From Streptomyces aidingensis (lineage in GTDB: Bacteria > Actinomycetota > Actinomycetes > Streptomycetales > Streptomycetaceae), in contig NZ_FOLM01000001.1 of the NCBI RefSeq assembly GCF_900112355.1, forward strand, positions 107,276-171,275: a stretch of 64,000 nucleotides of DNA, written 5' to 3'. Numbering within the stretch: the first letter of the stretch is position 1; every line of letters begins with the position of its first letter. Below, piece after piece: positions 29,059-37,937 of the stretch. A program made the position numbers and the translations under genes. The notes under the pieces were generated by a model. It saw only the letters and a list, made by a program, of their open reading frames with translations. It had not been told where the DNA came from and did no database searches.

Positions 29059-29076
29059 TTATTGACTGCTCACTAA
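29059..29076. promoter_or_regulatory. Operator before the MFS efflux gene
   Basis: TTATTGA-CTGC-TCACTAA. Read on the minus strand, 29056-29075 matches 28384-28403 at 17 of 20 positions (TAGTGA-NNN-GTCAATAACTT). The two sites are thus inverted copies flanking the tetR gene. Confidence 0.7.
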
Positions 29077-29091
29077 TGATTGGGAGTCGTG

Positions 29092-30552
29092 ATGACGACA
29101 CCACCGACAGCCGCGCGTCCCCGTGCCGCGTGGACCCTGCTCATCACCAGCGCGGCCACCTTCATGGCCGCCCTGGACAACCTCGTGGTCACCACCGCGC
29201 TGCCGGTGATCCGTACCGACCTGGGCGGCAGCCTCAGCGACCTGGAATGGATCGTGAACGGCTATGTGCTGCCGTTCGCCTGCCTGCTGCTGCTCGCCGC
29301 GGCGCTCGGCGACCGCTTCGGCCGCCGCCGGGTCTTCGCCGGCGGGGTGGTGCTGTTCACCGCCGCCTCGGCAGCCGCGGCGCTCTCCGAGTCCACCGGC
29401 ATGCTGATCGCCTCCCGCGCCGCGCAGGGCATCGGCGCCGCCGTCCTGATGCCGCTCAGCCTGACGCTGATCTCCGCGGCCGTGCCGGCCGAACGCCGCG
29501 GCACCGCCTTCGGCATCTGGGGCGCGGTCAACGGCCTGGCCGTGGCGGGCGGTCCGCTGGTCGGCGGCACCATCACCGAGCATCTCTCCTGGCACTGGAT
29601 CTTCTGGCTGAACGTCCCCCTGGGGCTGGCGCTGCTGCCCCTGGTCCGGACCCGGCTGACCGAGAGCCGCGGGCCGAACAACCGGCTGGACGTCCTCGGC
29701 ACAGTGCTGGTCAGCGGCGGGATGTTCGGCATCGTGCTGTCCATCGTGCGCGGTCATGAACACGGCTGGACCAGCCCGGCGGTGCTGACCGGCTTCGCGC
29801 TCGGCGGGCTGCTGCTGGCCGGGTTCATCCGCTGGGAACAGCGCAGCGCGACGCCCATGCTGCCGATGGGGTTCTTCCGCTCGCCGACCTTCACCGCGGT
29901 GAACTTCACCGGGCTGATCGCCTTCTTCGGCATCTTCGGCTCGATCTTCCTGCTGACCCAGTTCCTCCAGCTGATCCAGGGCTACAACCCGCAGCAGGCG
30001 GGGCTGCGGATGCTGCCGTGGACGGCGATGCCGATGCTGGTGGCGCCGCTCGCCGGGATACTCACCGACCGGATCGGCGGCAAGTACATCGTGATGGGCG
30101 GCATGGTCTTCCAGGCCGCCGGACTCGCCTGGTTCGCGCTGGTCAACGAGCCGGCGGTGTCCTACGGGACCCAGGTGCCGGGCTTTGTGCTGTGCGGGGT
30201 CGGCATGGGGATGTTCTTCGCGCCGACCGGAGCCATGGTGATGGGCTCGGTGCCGCAGGAGAAGGAGGGCATCGCGTCGGGGGTGAACAACGCCATGCGC
30301 GAGGTCGGCGGCGCGCTCGGGGTGGCCGTGCTGGCCTCGGTCTTCGCGGCGCGCGGCGGCTACGCGAGCCCGCAGGAGTTCACCGACGGCATTGTGCCCG
30401 CGCTGTGGGTGGGCGTGATCGCGCTGCTGGCCGCCGCGGCCGGCATGGCCGCGGTACCGGGCCGCCGCCGCCGCGCGGCGCCGCCGCCGCCCGACCGGGC
30501 ACCGCTGCCCGGCACCCCGGCACCGCCGAAGGCGGCGGCCCCGGTCGCCTGA
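29092..30552 (+). CDS. DHA2-type MFS drug efflux transporter (EmrB/QacA)
   Basis: Proton-coupled multidrug exporter, 486 residues, 14 predicted membrane segments. Motif A GDRFGRRRVF after segment 2 and motif C near GGPLVGGTITEHLSWHWIFWLNVP are present; LDNLVVTTALPVI in segment 1 is the DHA2 motif D1. ATG at 29092 with GGGAG; TTG at 29080 is in frame but unlikely. Regulated by the upstream TetR protein. Substrate not predictable. Confidence 0.94.
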   Translation: MTTPPTAARPRAAWTLLITSAATFMAALDNLVVTTALPVIRTDLGGSLSDLEWIVNGYVLPFACLLLLAAALGDRFGRRRVFAGGVVLFTAASAAAALSESTGMLIASRAAQGIGAAVLMPLSLTLISAAVPAERRGTAFGIWGAVNGLAVAGGPLVGGTITEHLSWHWIFWLNVPLGLALLPLVRTRLTESRGPNNRLDVLGTVLVSGGMFGIVLSIVRGHEHGWTSPAVLTGFALGGLLLAGFIRWEQRSATPMLPMGFFRSPTFTAVNFTGLIAFFGIFGSIFLLTQFLQLIQGYNPQQAGLRMLPWTAMPMLVAPLAGILTDRIGGKYIVMGGMVFQAAGLAWFALVNEPAVSYGTQVPGFVLCGVGMGMFFAPTGAMVMGSVPQEKEGIASGVNNAMREVGGALGVAVLASVFAARGGYASPQEFTDGIVPALWVGVIALLAAAAGMAAVPGRRRRAAPPPPDRAPLPGTPAPPKAAAPVA

Positions 30553-30557
30553 GGCCC

Positions 30558-30600
30558 GGCCGGGCACCGTTGCCGCTCCCGGGGTCCGCGGTGCCCGGCC
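30558..30600 (+). terminator. Terminator after MFS gene
   Basis: GGCCGGGCACCG (30558-30569) pairs perfectly with CGGTGCCCGGCC (30589-30600), loop 19 nt. Confidence 0.7.
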
Positions 30601-30671
30601 GCCGTGGCCCCGGGGGCGGCGGCCGGGGTGTGCTGCGGGTGCGGAGCGGGCAGCGCTTAGCCTTGGTGGCT

Positions 30672-31727
30672 GTGCAGGAAGAACACGATGCCCCGCTGGC
30701 CCCGCTGACCACCTTCCGGCTCGGCGGGCCGGCCCGCCGGCTGCTCACCGCCACCACCGACGAGGAGGTGATCGCCGCCGTCCGGGAGGCCGACGCCGGC
30801 GGCACGCCGCTGCTGCTGATCGGCGGCGGCTCCAACCTCGTCATCTCCGACGACGGCTTCGACGGCACCGTGCTGCGCATCGCCACCCGCGGCTTCCGCC
30901 TGGACGGCACCCGCCTGGAACTCGCCGCCGGGGAGAACTGGTCCGACGCCGTGGCCCGGGTCACCGACGCCGGCCTGGCCGGCGTCGAGTGCCTGGCCGG
31001 CATCCCGGGCTCGGCCGGCGCCACCCCCATCCAGAACGTCGGCGCCTACGGCCAGGAGGTCTCCTCCGTCATCACCGAGGTCGTGGCCTGGGACCGCGCC
31101 CGGCGGGAGACGGTCACCCTGCCCGGTGCCGAATGCGGCTTCGGCTACCGGCACAGCCGCTTCAAGGCCGACCCGGGCCGCCATGTGGTGCTGCGCGTCC
31201 GCCTGTCCCTGACGGACGCCCGCGGCCTGTCCGCGCCCCTGCGGTACGCCGAGACCGCACGCGCCCTGGGCGTGGAGACCGGCGGCCGGGTACCGGTCGG
31301 CGAGGCCCGCGAGACCGTGCTCAAGCTGCGCACCGGCAAGGGCATGGTGCTCGATCCGGAGGACCACGACACCTGGTCGGCCGGCTCGTTCTTCACCAAC
31401 CCGGTCCTCGGCCCGGCCCAGTGGGCCGCCTTCCTGGAGCGGACGGCGGACCGGCTCGGGCCGGGCACCGAGCCGCCGTCCTGGCCGGCCGGCGAGGGCC
31501 GCACCAAGACCTCCGCCGCCTGGCTGATCGAGCGGGCCGGCTTCCCCAAGGGCTACGGCGACGGCCCGGCCCGCATCTCCACCAAGCACACCCTGGCGCT
31601 GACCAACCGCGGCACCGCACGCACCGCCGACCTGCTGGCCCTCGCCCGGGAGGTGCGGGACGGGGTCCGGGCGGCCTTCGGCGTCACCCTGGTCAACGAA
31701 CCGGTGACGGTCGGCGTCGGCCTCTGA
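30672..31727 (+). CDS. murB: UDP-N-acetylmuramate dehydrogenase
   Basis: FAD enzyme of cell-wall precursor synthesis; reduces UDP-GlcNAc-enolpyruvate to UDP-MurNAc with NADPH. 351 residues. FAD-binding LLIGGGSNLVISDDGF and GIPGSAGATPIQNVGAYGQE, the catalytic Ser in GSFFTNP, Arg in YRHSRFK and the C-terminal Glu in LVNEP are all present; the Tyr loop marks type I MurB. Candidate starts GTG 30666 and 30672 are both poor in ribosome sites; 30672 gives the usual MQE-HDAPLAPLTTFRLGG start. Confidence 0.96.
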   Translation: MQEEHDAPLAPLTTFRLGGPARRLLTATTDEEVIAAVREADAGGTPLLLIGGGSNLVISDDGFDGTVLRIATRGFRLDGTRLELAAGENWSDAVARVTDAGLAGVECLAGIPGSAGATPIQNVGAYGQEVSSVITEVVAWDRARRETVTLPGAECGFGYRHSRFKADPGRHVVLRVRLSLTDARGLSAPLRYAETARALGVETGGRVPVGEARETVLKLRTGKGMVLDPEDHDTWSAGSFFTNPVLGPAQWAAFLERTADRLGPGTEPPSWPAGEGRTKTSAAWLIERAGFPKGYGDGPARISTKHTLALTNRGTARTADLLALAREVRDGVRAAFGVTLVNEPVTVGVGL

Positions 31728-31857
31728 GCCGCGCCTGGCCCGTTTGCCCGGCCCGCGCCCGTGTTACCCGGCCGGCGACGCGCCGCCGCCAGGCGCGACC
31801 CGGCGGCCGGTTGTCGGCCGCCCGCCTCGGCACGGCGCCGGAAGGAGGCGACGGTCG

Positions 31858-32268
31858 ATGACCGCTCCCGTGAAGGACATGCTGGACACCTACCCCCTCG
31901 ACCTCGGCCGGGTGGACCGGGAGGCCCTGGCCCGCTGCATCGCGGAATGCTTCGCCTGCTCCCAGGCGTGTACCGCCTGTGCGGACGCCTGCCTGTCGGA
32001 GCCGGCCGTGGCCGAGCTGACCAAGTGCATCCGCACCAACCTGGACTGCGCGGACATCTGCGACACCACCGGGCGGGTGCTCTCCCGGCACACCGGCTAT
32101 GACGCGAACATCTCGCGGGCCCAGATCGAGGCGTGCGCCCAGGCGTGCGCGACCTGCGCCGACGAGTGCCGGACGCACGCCGACCAGCACGCCCACTGCC
32201 GGGTGTGCGCCCAGGCGTGCCGCCGCTGCGAGGAGGCGTGCCGCGAACTGCTGACGTCGCTCGGCTGA
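31858..32268 (+). CDS. Four-helix bundle copper-storage protein (Csp-like)
   Basis: Cytosolic protein of 136 residues with 18 cysteines at 27, 31, 34, 38, 41, 45, 57, 64, 68, 93, 97, 100, 104, 114, 117, 121, 124 and 128. The spacing of three to four residues places them along the inner face of a four-helix bundle, as in Csp3, where they bind many Cu(I) ions. No signal peptide, hence cytosolic form. ATG at 31858 behind GGAGG. No copper regulator or pump is nearby. Confidence 0.93.
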   Translation: MTAPVKDMLDTYPLDLGRVDREALARCIAECFACSQACTACADACLSEPAVAELTKCIRTNLDCADICDTTGRVLSRHTGYDANISRAQIEACAQACATCADECRTHADQHAHCRVCAQACRRCEEACRELLTSLG

Positions 32269-32282
32269 GCGGCCCCCGCGGA

Positions 32283-32310
32283 GCCGGCCCGGCGTGCCCG
32301 CCGGGCCGGC
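32283..32310. terminator. Bidirectional terminator
   Basis: GCCGGCCCGGC (32283-32293) pairs with GCCGGGCCGGC (32300-32310), loop 6 nt, between convergent copper-storage and adenosine deaminase genes. Confidence 0.7.
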
Positions 32311-32332
32311 CCGTCGGCCGGGGGAGCGGCGG

Positions 32333-33376
32333 TCAGTTTTCCAGCCACTCGGTGATGCCGAGCAGCATCTTCTCCCTGACGTCCGGCGGAGCGGTGCTGG
32401 CCTGCACCGACTGGGCCGCCAGCCGGGCCAGTTCCCGGTCCGTGAACGCGTGGTGGCGGCGGGCGATCTCGTACTGCGCGGCCAGCCGGGAGCCGAACAG
32501 CAGCGGATCGTCCGCGCCCAGCGCGATCGGCACCCCGGCCTCGAACAACTGCCGCAGCGGCACCTGGGACAGCCGCTCGTACACCCCCAGCGCCACATTG
32601 GACGCCGGACAGATCTCGCAGGTCACCCCGGCCTCCGCCAGCCGCCGCAACAGCCTCGGGTCCTCGGCCGCGCGCACCCCGTGGCCGATCCGCCCGGCGC
32701 CCAGATCCTCCAGACAGTCCCAGACACTGGACGGCCCGGACAGCTCGCCGCCGTGCGGCGCGGCCAGCAGCCCGCCGTCCCGGGCGATCGCGAAGGCCCG
32801 GTCGAAGTCCCGGGCGAAGCCCCGCCGCTCGTCGTTGGAGAGCCCGAAGCCGACCACGCCCCGGTCGGCATAGCGCACCGCCAGCCGGGCCAGGGTGCGC
32901 GCGTCCAGCGGATGTCTGGTGCGGTTGGCCGCCACCAGCACCCGGATGCCCAGGCCGGTGGCGCGCATGGCATCCGCCACCGAGTCCAGGATGATCTCCA
33001 GCGCCGGGATCAGCCCGCCCAGCCGGGGCGCGTACGAGGTCGGATCGACCTGGATCTCCAGCCAGCGGGAGCCGTCGCGCAGATCCTCCTCGGCGGCCTC
33101 CTGGACCAGCCGGTGCACATCCTCGGGGCGGCGCAGGCAGGACCGGGCGATGTCGTACAGCCGCTGGAAACGGAACCAGCCGCGCTCGTCGGTGGCCCGC
33201 AGCCGGGGCGGGGTGCCGCTGCTCAGCGCCTCGGGCAGCCGCACCCCGTACCTGTCCGCCAGCTCCAGCAGGGTGCCGGTGCGCATGGACCCGGTGAAGT
33301 GCAGATGCAGATGCGCCTTCGGCAGCAGCCGGACATCACGCGCCGGCGCGCCCGATTCGGGGGAAACACTCGCCAT
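32333..33376 (-). CDS. Adenosine deaminase
   Basis: Zinc hydrolase of purine salvage, 347 residues, converting adenosine (or a related base/nucleoside) to inosine. Metal ligands H24 and H26 in KAHLHLHFTG, catalytic Glu in PHGGELSG, His in RIGHGVR, and the Asp pair in LGADDPLLF. ATG at 33376 with AGGA at good spacing; the ATG at 33394 lacks a ribosome site. Downstream of aspC on the same strand but separated by a terminator. Actinobacterial members of this clade may prefer other aminopurines; specificity cannot be read here. Confidence 0.93.
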   Translation of the reverse strand: MASVSPESGAPARDVRLLPKAHLHLHFTGSMRTGTLLELADRYGVRLPEALSSGTPPRLRATDERGWFRFQRLYDIARSCLRRPEDVHRLVQEAAEEDLRDGSRWLEIQVDPTSYAPRLGGLIPALEIILDSVADAMRATGLGIRVLVAANRTRHPLDARTLARLAVRYADRGVVGFGLSNDERRGFARDFDRAFAIARDGGLLAAPHGGELSGPSSVWDCLEDLGAGRIGHGVRAAEDPRLLRRLAEAGVTCEICPASNVALGVYERLSQVPLRQLFEAGVPIALGADDPLLFGSRLAAQYEIARRHHAFTDRELARLAAQSVQASTAPPDVREKMLLGITEWLEN

Positions 33377-33453
33377 TGCGAGATCCTGCCGCATTGCCCG
33401 GGGGAAACGGTAGTCGGGCCGCCCGGGCACCCCGGGGCGGCCGGTGGACCGAA

Positions 33454-33506
33454 CGCCCGTGCCGCCGGCCCGCCCCCGCCACGGGGACGCACCGGCGGCA
33501 CGGGCG
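33454..33506 (-). terminator. Terminator of aspC
   Basis: Perfect 15-bp stem CGCCCGTGCCGCCGG (33454-33468) with its complement at 33492-33506, just after the aspC stop on the minus strand. Confidence 0.75.
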
Positions 33507-33514
33507 AGGGGTGC

Positions 33515-34762
33515 TCAGCCGCGGGCCTCGGCGAGCAGCTTCTGGATCCGGGAGACCCCCTCCACCAGGTCCTCGTCACTGAGCGCATAGGAAAGCCGCA
33601 GGTAGCCCGGGGTGCCGAACGCCTCGCCCGGCACCACCGCCACCTCGGCCTCCTCCAGGACCAGCTCGGCCAGCGCCACACTGGTCTGCGGCCGGCGGCC
33701 CCGGATCTCCTTGCCCAGCAGGGCCTTGACCGAGGGGTAGGCGTAGAAGGCCCCCTCCGGCTCCGGGCACTGCACGCCCTCGATCTCGTTCAGCATCCGC
33801 ACGATGGTGCGCCGCCGCCGGTCGAAGGCGGCGCGCATCTCCGCCACCGCCGCCAGATCGCCGGACACCGCGGCCAGTGCCGCCGCCTGTGCCACATTGC
33901 TGACGTTGGAGGTGGCGTGCGACTGGAGGTTGGTGGCGGCCTTGACCACGTCCTGCGGGCCGATCAGCCAGCCCACCCGCCAGCCGGTCATGGCGAAGGT
34001 CTTGGCCACGCCGTTGACCACCACGCACCGGTCGCGCAGCTCGGGCACCACCACCGGCAGGGAGTGGAACCCGGCGTCGCCGTAGACCAGGTGTTCGTAG
34101 ATCTCGTCGGTCAGCACCCACAGGCCGTGCTCGGCGGCCCACCGGCCGATCGCCGCCACCTGCTCGCGGCTGTAGACCGCGCCGGTGGGATTGGAGGGCG
34201 AGACGAACAGCAGCACCTTGGTGCGCTCGGTGCGCGCCGCGTCGAGCTGCTCCACGGACACCCGGTAGCCGGTGGTCTCGTCCGCGACCACCTCCACCGG
34301 CACGCCGCCGGCCAGCCGGATCGACTCGGGGTAGGTGGTCCAGTACGGCGCCGGGACGATCACCTCGTCGCCCGGGTCGAGCAGCGCGGCGAACGCCTCG
34401 TAGATCGCCTGCTTGCCGCCGTTGGTGACCAGCACCTGGGACGCCTGGACCTCGTAGCCGGAGTCGCGCAGGGTCTTGGCGGCGATGGCGGCCTTGAGCT
34501 CGGGCAGCCCGCCGGCCGGGGTGTAGCGGTGGAACCTGGGATCGCGGCATGCCTCGGCCGCCGCGTCGACGATGTAGCCGGGGGTCGGGAAGTCGGGTTC
34601 GCCCGCGCCGAAGCCGATCACCGGGCGCCCGGCGGCCTTCAGGGCCTTGGCCTTGGCGTCCACGGCGAGGGTGGCGGATTCGGAGATCGCGCCGACCCGG
34701 GCGGAGACCCGGCGCGGTTCCGGCGCGGTCGCTGACTGTGCGGGAGGAGTTGCGGCACTCAT
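33515..34762 (-). CDS. aspC: Aspartate aminotransferase (class I, subgroup 1b)
   Basis: PLP enzyme of 415 residues moving the amino group between aspartate/glutamate and oxoacids. PLP lysine K254 in [25 protein letters not shown] and the substrate-binding Arg in YLRLSYAL near the C-terminus. [11 protein letters not shown] near the start is typical of subgroup 1b, which may also take prephenate. ATG at 34762; no strong ribosome site, possibly leaderless or weakly translated. Divergent from tRNA-Trp/secE. Confidence 0.95.
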   Translation of the reverse strand: MSAATPPAQSATAPEPRRVSARVGAISESATLAVDAKAKALKAAGRPVIGFGAGEPDFPTPGYIVDAAAEACRDPRFHRYTPAGGLPELKAAIAAKTLRDSGYEVQASQVLVTNGGKQAIYEAFAALLDPGDEVIVPAPYWTTYPESIRLAGGVPVEVVADETTGYRVSVEQLDAARTERTKVLLFVSPSNPTGAVYSREQVAAIGRWAAEHGLWVLTDEIYEHLVYGDAGFHSLPVVVPELRDRCVVVNGVAKTFAMTGWRVGWLIGPQDVVKAATNLQSHATSNVSNVAQAAALAAVSGDLAAVAEMRAAFDRRRRTIVRMLNEIEGVQCPEPEGAFYAYPSVKALLGKEIRGRRPQTSVALAELVLEEAEVAVVPGEAFGTPGYLRLSYALSDEDLVEGVSRIQKLLAEARG

Positions 34763-34941
34763 GACGGCATCGTCGCAGACCGGGCCCGGGCGCCGCAGCG
34801 GGGTTGCCGCCGTGCCGCGGTGCCGTATCCCCGGGTCCGGCCGCCCGGGGCCGGGCCGGGGGCGGGCCGGCCAGGGTCACACCGGCACCTGCCGTCACAG
34901 GGGTTCCGGGCCGGGAGCGGGACGATCGGCCGTGCATACCG

Positions 34942-34971
34942 TTCGACGCGCGGCCGTCGAGCACGTACACT
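34942..34971 (+). promoter_or_regulatory. Candidate promoter of tRNA-Trp and secE-nusG
   Basis: TTCGAC (34942-34947) and TACACT (34966-34971), spacer 18 nt. A second possibility nearer the tRNA uses TACGGT at 35002-35007. Confidence 0.5.
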
Positions 34972-35025
34972 CATCGTTCGTTGGCCGGCCGCGCCGTTGG
35001 GTACGGTAGGTTGGGCAGCGCACAA

Positions 35026-35098
35026 AGGGTCGTAGCTCAATTGGTAGAGCACTGGTCTCCAAAACCAGCGGTTGGGGGTTCAAGTCCCTCCGGCCCTG
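35026..35098 (+). tRNA. tRNA-Trp (CCA)
   Basis: Acceptor stem AGGGTCG/CGGCCCT, anticodon stem CTGGT/ACCAG with loop CTCCAAA (anticodon CCA), T loop TTCAAGT, discriminator G. Located directly upstream of secE, as in other actinomycetes. Confidence 0.96.
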
Positions 35099-35110
35099 CT
35101 ACGGAATGAA

Positions 35111-35136
35111 AGCCGCCCGGCCGGGACCGGGCGGCT
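35111..35136 (+). terminator. GC-rich hairpin between tRNA-Trp and secE
   Basis: AGCCGCCCGG (35111-35120) pairs with CCGGGCGGCT (35127-35136), loop 6 nt, no T run. It may be a partial terminator or a processing site separating tRNA from secE mRNA. Confidence 0.6.
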
Positions 35137-35166
35137 ACGACCATGACCGGGATCAGGTGAGGACGA

Positions 35167-35436
35167 GTGGCTGGGATCACGGACTCCGTCGAGGCACCGG
35201 AGCCCCGGGGGGAAGGCACCGGCCGCCGCGGCCGGCGGGCCAAGCGCGGCCCGCTGGGCAAGCTTGCTCTTTTCTACCGTCAGGTGATCGCCGAACTGCG
35301 CAAGGTGGTCTGGCCCTCGCGCCACCAGCTCACCACCTACACCACCGCGGTGATCGTGTTCGTTCTCGTGATGATCGGCATCCTGACTGTGCTTGACTGG
35401 GGATTCGGCGAGGTCGTCGACTACGTCTTCGGATGA
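35167..35436 (+). CDS. secE: Preprotein translocase subunit SecE
   Basis: Single-helix subunit of the SecYEG channel, 89 residues. Charged amphipathic stretch LALFYRQVIAELRKVVWPSR followed by one membrane helix (about 57-80). GTG at 35167 behind GGTGAGGA. First protein gene of secE-nusG. Confidence 0.96.
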   Translation: MAGITDSVEAPEPRGEGTGRRGRRAKRGPLGKLALFYRQVIAELRKVVWPSRHQLTTYTTAVIVFVLVMIGILTVLDWGFGEVVDYVFG

Positions 35437-35537
35437 CGGTCGCCGGCTGACGCCCCCGGGCGCGAGGACGCCGACTCCGGCCCGTCCGGCTGCCCGGGAC
35501 CTCTCATCCACTGTGAAGCCAGGAAGAAGCAGCTAAC

Positions 35538-36347
35538 GTGTCTGACGTGAACCCGAACGATGCCTCCGTCTCCTATGGGGGCGATGACACCGAGCGCGAC
35601 ATCGTTGAGGCTGCGGATCCCGTCGACCCCACCGAGGCTGCCGACGCCGCCGCCGACGCCGACACCGAGGCGCCCGCCGCCCAGCCGCCCGCCGGGGCCG
35701 GGCCGGAGCCCGGGCCGCAGCCCGAGCCCGAGCCGGTCGACCCGGTCGCCGCGCTGCGCGACGAACTGCGCCACCAGCCCGGCGAGTGGTATGTGGTGCA
35801 CACCTACGCGGGCTATGAGAACCGGGTGCGCACCAACCTGGAGCAGCGCGCGGTGTCGCTGAACGTCGAGGAGTACATCCACCAGATCGAGGTGCCGCAG
35901 GAAGAGGTCGTCCAGATCAAGAACGGCGACCGGCGCACCGTCAAGCAGAACCGCCTGCCCAGCTATGTGCTGGTGCGGATGGACATGAACGACGAGACCT
36001 GGGGCGTGGTGCGGCACACCCCCGGCGTCACCGGTTTCATCGGCAACGCCTACAACCCGACCCCGCTGACCCTGGACGAGGTGGTCAGCATGCTCGCCCC
36101 CGAGGTGGAGCGGAAGGCCGCCGCCGAGGCCGGCGAGGCCGCCGCCGCGCCGGGCCGCAAGGTCGAGGTGCAGGTGCTGGACTTCGAGGTGGGCGACTCG
36201 GTCACCGTCACCGACGGCCCGTTCGCCACCCTCCAGGCGACGATCAACGAGATCAACGCCGACGCCAAGAAGGTCAAGGGCCTGGTCGAGATCTTCGGCC
36301 GGGAGACCCCGGTCGAGCTCAGCTTCGACCAGATCCAGAAGAACTGA
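35538..36347 (+). CDS. nusG: Transcription termination/antitermination factor NusG
   Basis: 269 residues. NGN domain (about 75-200) with [21 protein letters not shown] and a KOW domain (about 210-265) with [24 protein letters not shown]. The N-terminal 70 residues are an acidic Ala/Pro/Glu extension typical of Streptomyces NusG. GTG at 35538 behind AGGAAG; 101 nt after secE. Confidence 0.97.
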   Translation: MSDVNPNDASVSYGGDDTERDIVEAADPVDPTEAADAAADADTEAPAAQPPAGAGPEPGPQPEPEPVDPVAALRDELRHQPGEWYVVHTYAGYENRVRTNLEQRAVSLNVEEYIHQIEVPQEEVVQIKNGDRRTVKQNRLPSYVLVRMDMNDETWGVVRHTPGVTGFIGNAYNPTPLTLDEVVSMLAPEVERKAAAEAGEAAAAPGRKVEVQVLDFEVGDSVTVTDGPFATLQATINEINADAKKVKGLVEIFGRETPVELSFDQIQKN

Positions 36348-36435
36348 CCGCAGGGCGGAGGAGACCCGCCGGGCCGTGCCCCCGCACCGCCGTGCCGCCG
36401 CTGGGCGGTGGTGGTGAGGGGGCGCGGCCCGGATT

Positions 36436-36463
36436 TTGTCCGCCTCGCCGCACCCGTTAACGT
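36436..36463 (+). promoter_or_regulatory. Candidate promoter of rplK-rplA
   Basis: TTGTCC (36436-36441) and TAACGT (36458-36463), spacer 16 nt, 90 nt before the rplK start. Confidence 0.55.
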
Positions 36464-36553
36464 GGTGCGGTATGGCTTCGTGCCGGTCCGGGGGCCAGCG
36501 GCCCCGGGCGCGGCGGGAGCCTCGCGAATCCACTGACCCGGAGAAGACGCATC

Positions 36554-36988
36554 ATGCCTCCCAAGAAGAAGAAGGTCACGGGGCTGATCAAGCTCCAGAT
36601 CCAGGCCGGCGCCGCCAACCCGGCCCCGCCGGTCGGCCCCGCGCTGGGCCAGCACGGCGTGAACATCATGGAGTTCTGCAAGGCCTACAACGCGGCGACC
36701 GAGTCGCAGCGCGGCTGGGTCATCCCGGTGGAGATCACGGTCTACGAGGACCGCAGCTTCACCTTCATCACCAAGACCCCGCCGGCCGCCAAGATGATCC
36801 TCAAGGCCGCGGGCCTGGAGAAGGGCTCCGGCGAGCCGCACAAGACCAAGGTCGGCAAGCTCACCCGGGAGCAGGTCCGGGAGATCGCCACCACCAAGAT
36901 GCCCGACCTGAACGCCAACGACCTGGACGCGGCCGAGAAGATCATCGCCGGCACCGCCCGGTCCATGGGCGTCACCGTCGAGGGCTGA
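36554..36988 (+). CDS. rplK: 50S ribosomal protein L11
   Basis: 144 residues; binds the GTPase-associated region of 23S rRNA and is the thiostrepton contact protein. [21 protein letters not shown] carries the Pro-rich thiostrepton region without an obvious resistance change. ATG with GGAG upstream. Forms an operon with rplA. Confidence 0.98.
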   Translation: MPPKKKKVTGLIKLQIQAGAANPAPPVGPALGQHGVNIMEFCKAYNAATESQRGWVIPVEITVYEDRSFTFITKTPPAAKMILKAAGLEKGSGEPHKTKVGKLTREQVREIATTKMPDLNANDLDAAEKIIAGTARSMGVTVEG

Positions 36989-37077
36989 GCCCGCGACGGA
37001 CCGTGGGAGGGCCAGGCGCTGGCCCGCACCACGACTCCGACCGTTTCTGAGCGACATCCGAACCAACAGGAGCAGCA

Positions 37078-37794
37078 GTGAAGCGCAGCAAGGGGCACCG
37101 CAACGCCTCGGCGAAGATCGACCGGGCGCGTCTGTACGCGCCGCTGGAGGCCGTCCGGCTCGCCAAGGAGACGTCCCCCGCCAAGTTCGACGCGACCGTG
37201 GAGGTCGCCATGCGGCTGGGTGTCGACCCCCGCAAGGCCGACCAGATGGTGCGCGGCACCGTGAACCTTCCGCACGGCACCGGTAAGACCGCCCGGGTCC
37301 TGGTCTTCGCGACCGGTGACCGTGCCGAGGCCGCGCGTGCCGCGGGCGCCGACATCGTCGGCGCCGACGAGCTGATCGAGGAGGTGGCCGGCGGCCGGCT
37401 GGACTTCGACTCGGTCGTCGCCACCCCGGACCTGATGGGCAAGGTCGGCCGGCTGGGCCGGGTGCTGGGCCCCCGCGGTCTGATGCCCAACCCCAAGACC
37501 GGCACCGTCACCATGGACGTGGCCAAGGCCGTCACCGAGATCAAGGGCGGCAAGATCGAGTTCCGGGTGGACAAGCACGCCAATCTCCACTTCATCATCG
37601 GCAAGACCTCCTTCGAGGAGGCCCGGCTGGTGGAGAACTACGCCGCCGCGCTGGAGGAGATCACCCGGCTGAAGCCGTCCGCGGCCAAGGGCCGTTACAT
37701 CCGCAAGACCACCTTCTCCACCACCATGGGCCCGGGTGTGCCGGTCGACCCGAACCGCACCCGCAATCTGCTGGTGGAGGAGACGGCCGTCTGA
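37078..37794 (+). CDS. rplA: 50S ribosomal protein L1
   Basis: 238 residues; L1 stalk protein and translational autoregulator in many bacteria. Typical [15 protein letters not shown] and [19 protein letters not shown] at 37078 with AGGAG. 89 nt after rplK. Confidence 0.98.
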   Translation: MKRSKGHRNASAKIDRARLYAPLEAVRLAKETSPAKFDATVEVAMRLGVDPRKADQMVRGTVNLPHGTGKTARVLVFATGDRAEAARAAGADIVGADELIEEVAGGRLDFDSVVATPDLMGKVGRLGRVLGPRGLMPNPKTGTVTMDVAKAVTEIKGGKIEFRVDKHANLHFIIGKTSFEEARLVENYAAALEEITRLKPSAAKGRYIRKTTFSTTMGPGVPVDPNRTRNLLVEETAV

Positions 37795-37816
37795 GGCCGG
37801 CCGAGTCCGCGTCAGA

Positions 37817-37856
37817 AACGCCCGTTCCAGCCCCTTTCGGGCCGGAAACGGGCGTT
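37817..37856 (+). terminator. Terminator of rplKA
   Basis: AACGCCCGTT (37817-37826) pairs with AACGGGCGTT (37847-37856), loop 20 nt that itself can pair. Confidence 0.75.
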
Positions 37857-37937
37857 CCTGCGTGTCAGCGGGGTGGGTTACGGTGGCAAAGAAAGGTTCC
37901 GTACCGAGTCCCACATTGCCACCCCCGGGGGGAAAGC

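Noticed and set aside
36554..36988. L11 checked for thiostrepton-resistance changes
   Set aside because: The Pro-rich region [12 protein letters not shown] is essentially standard.
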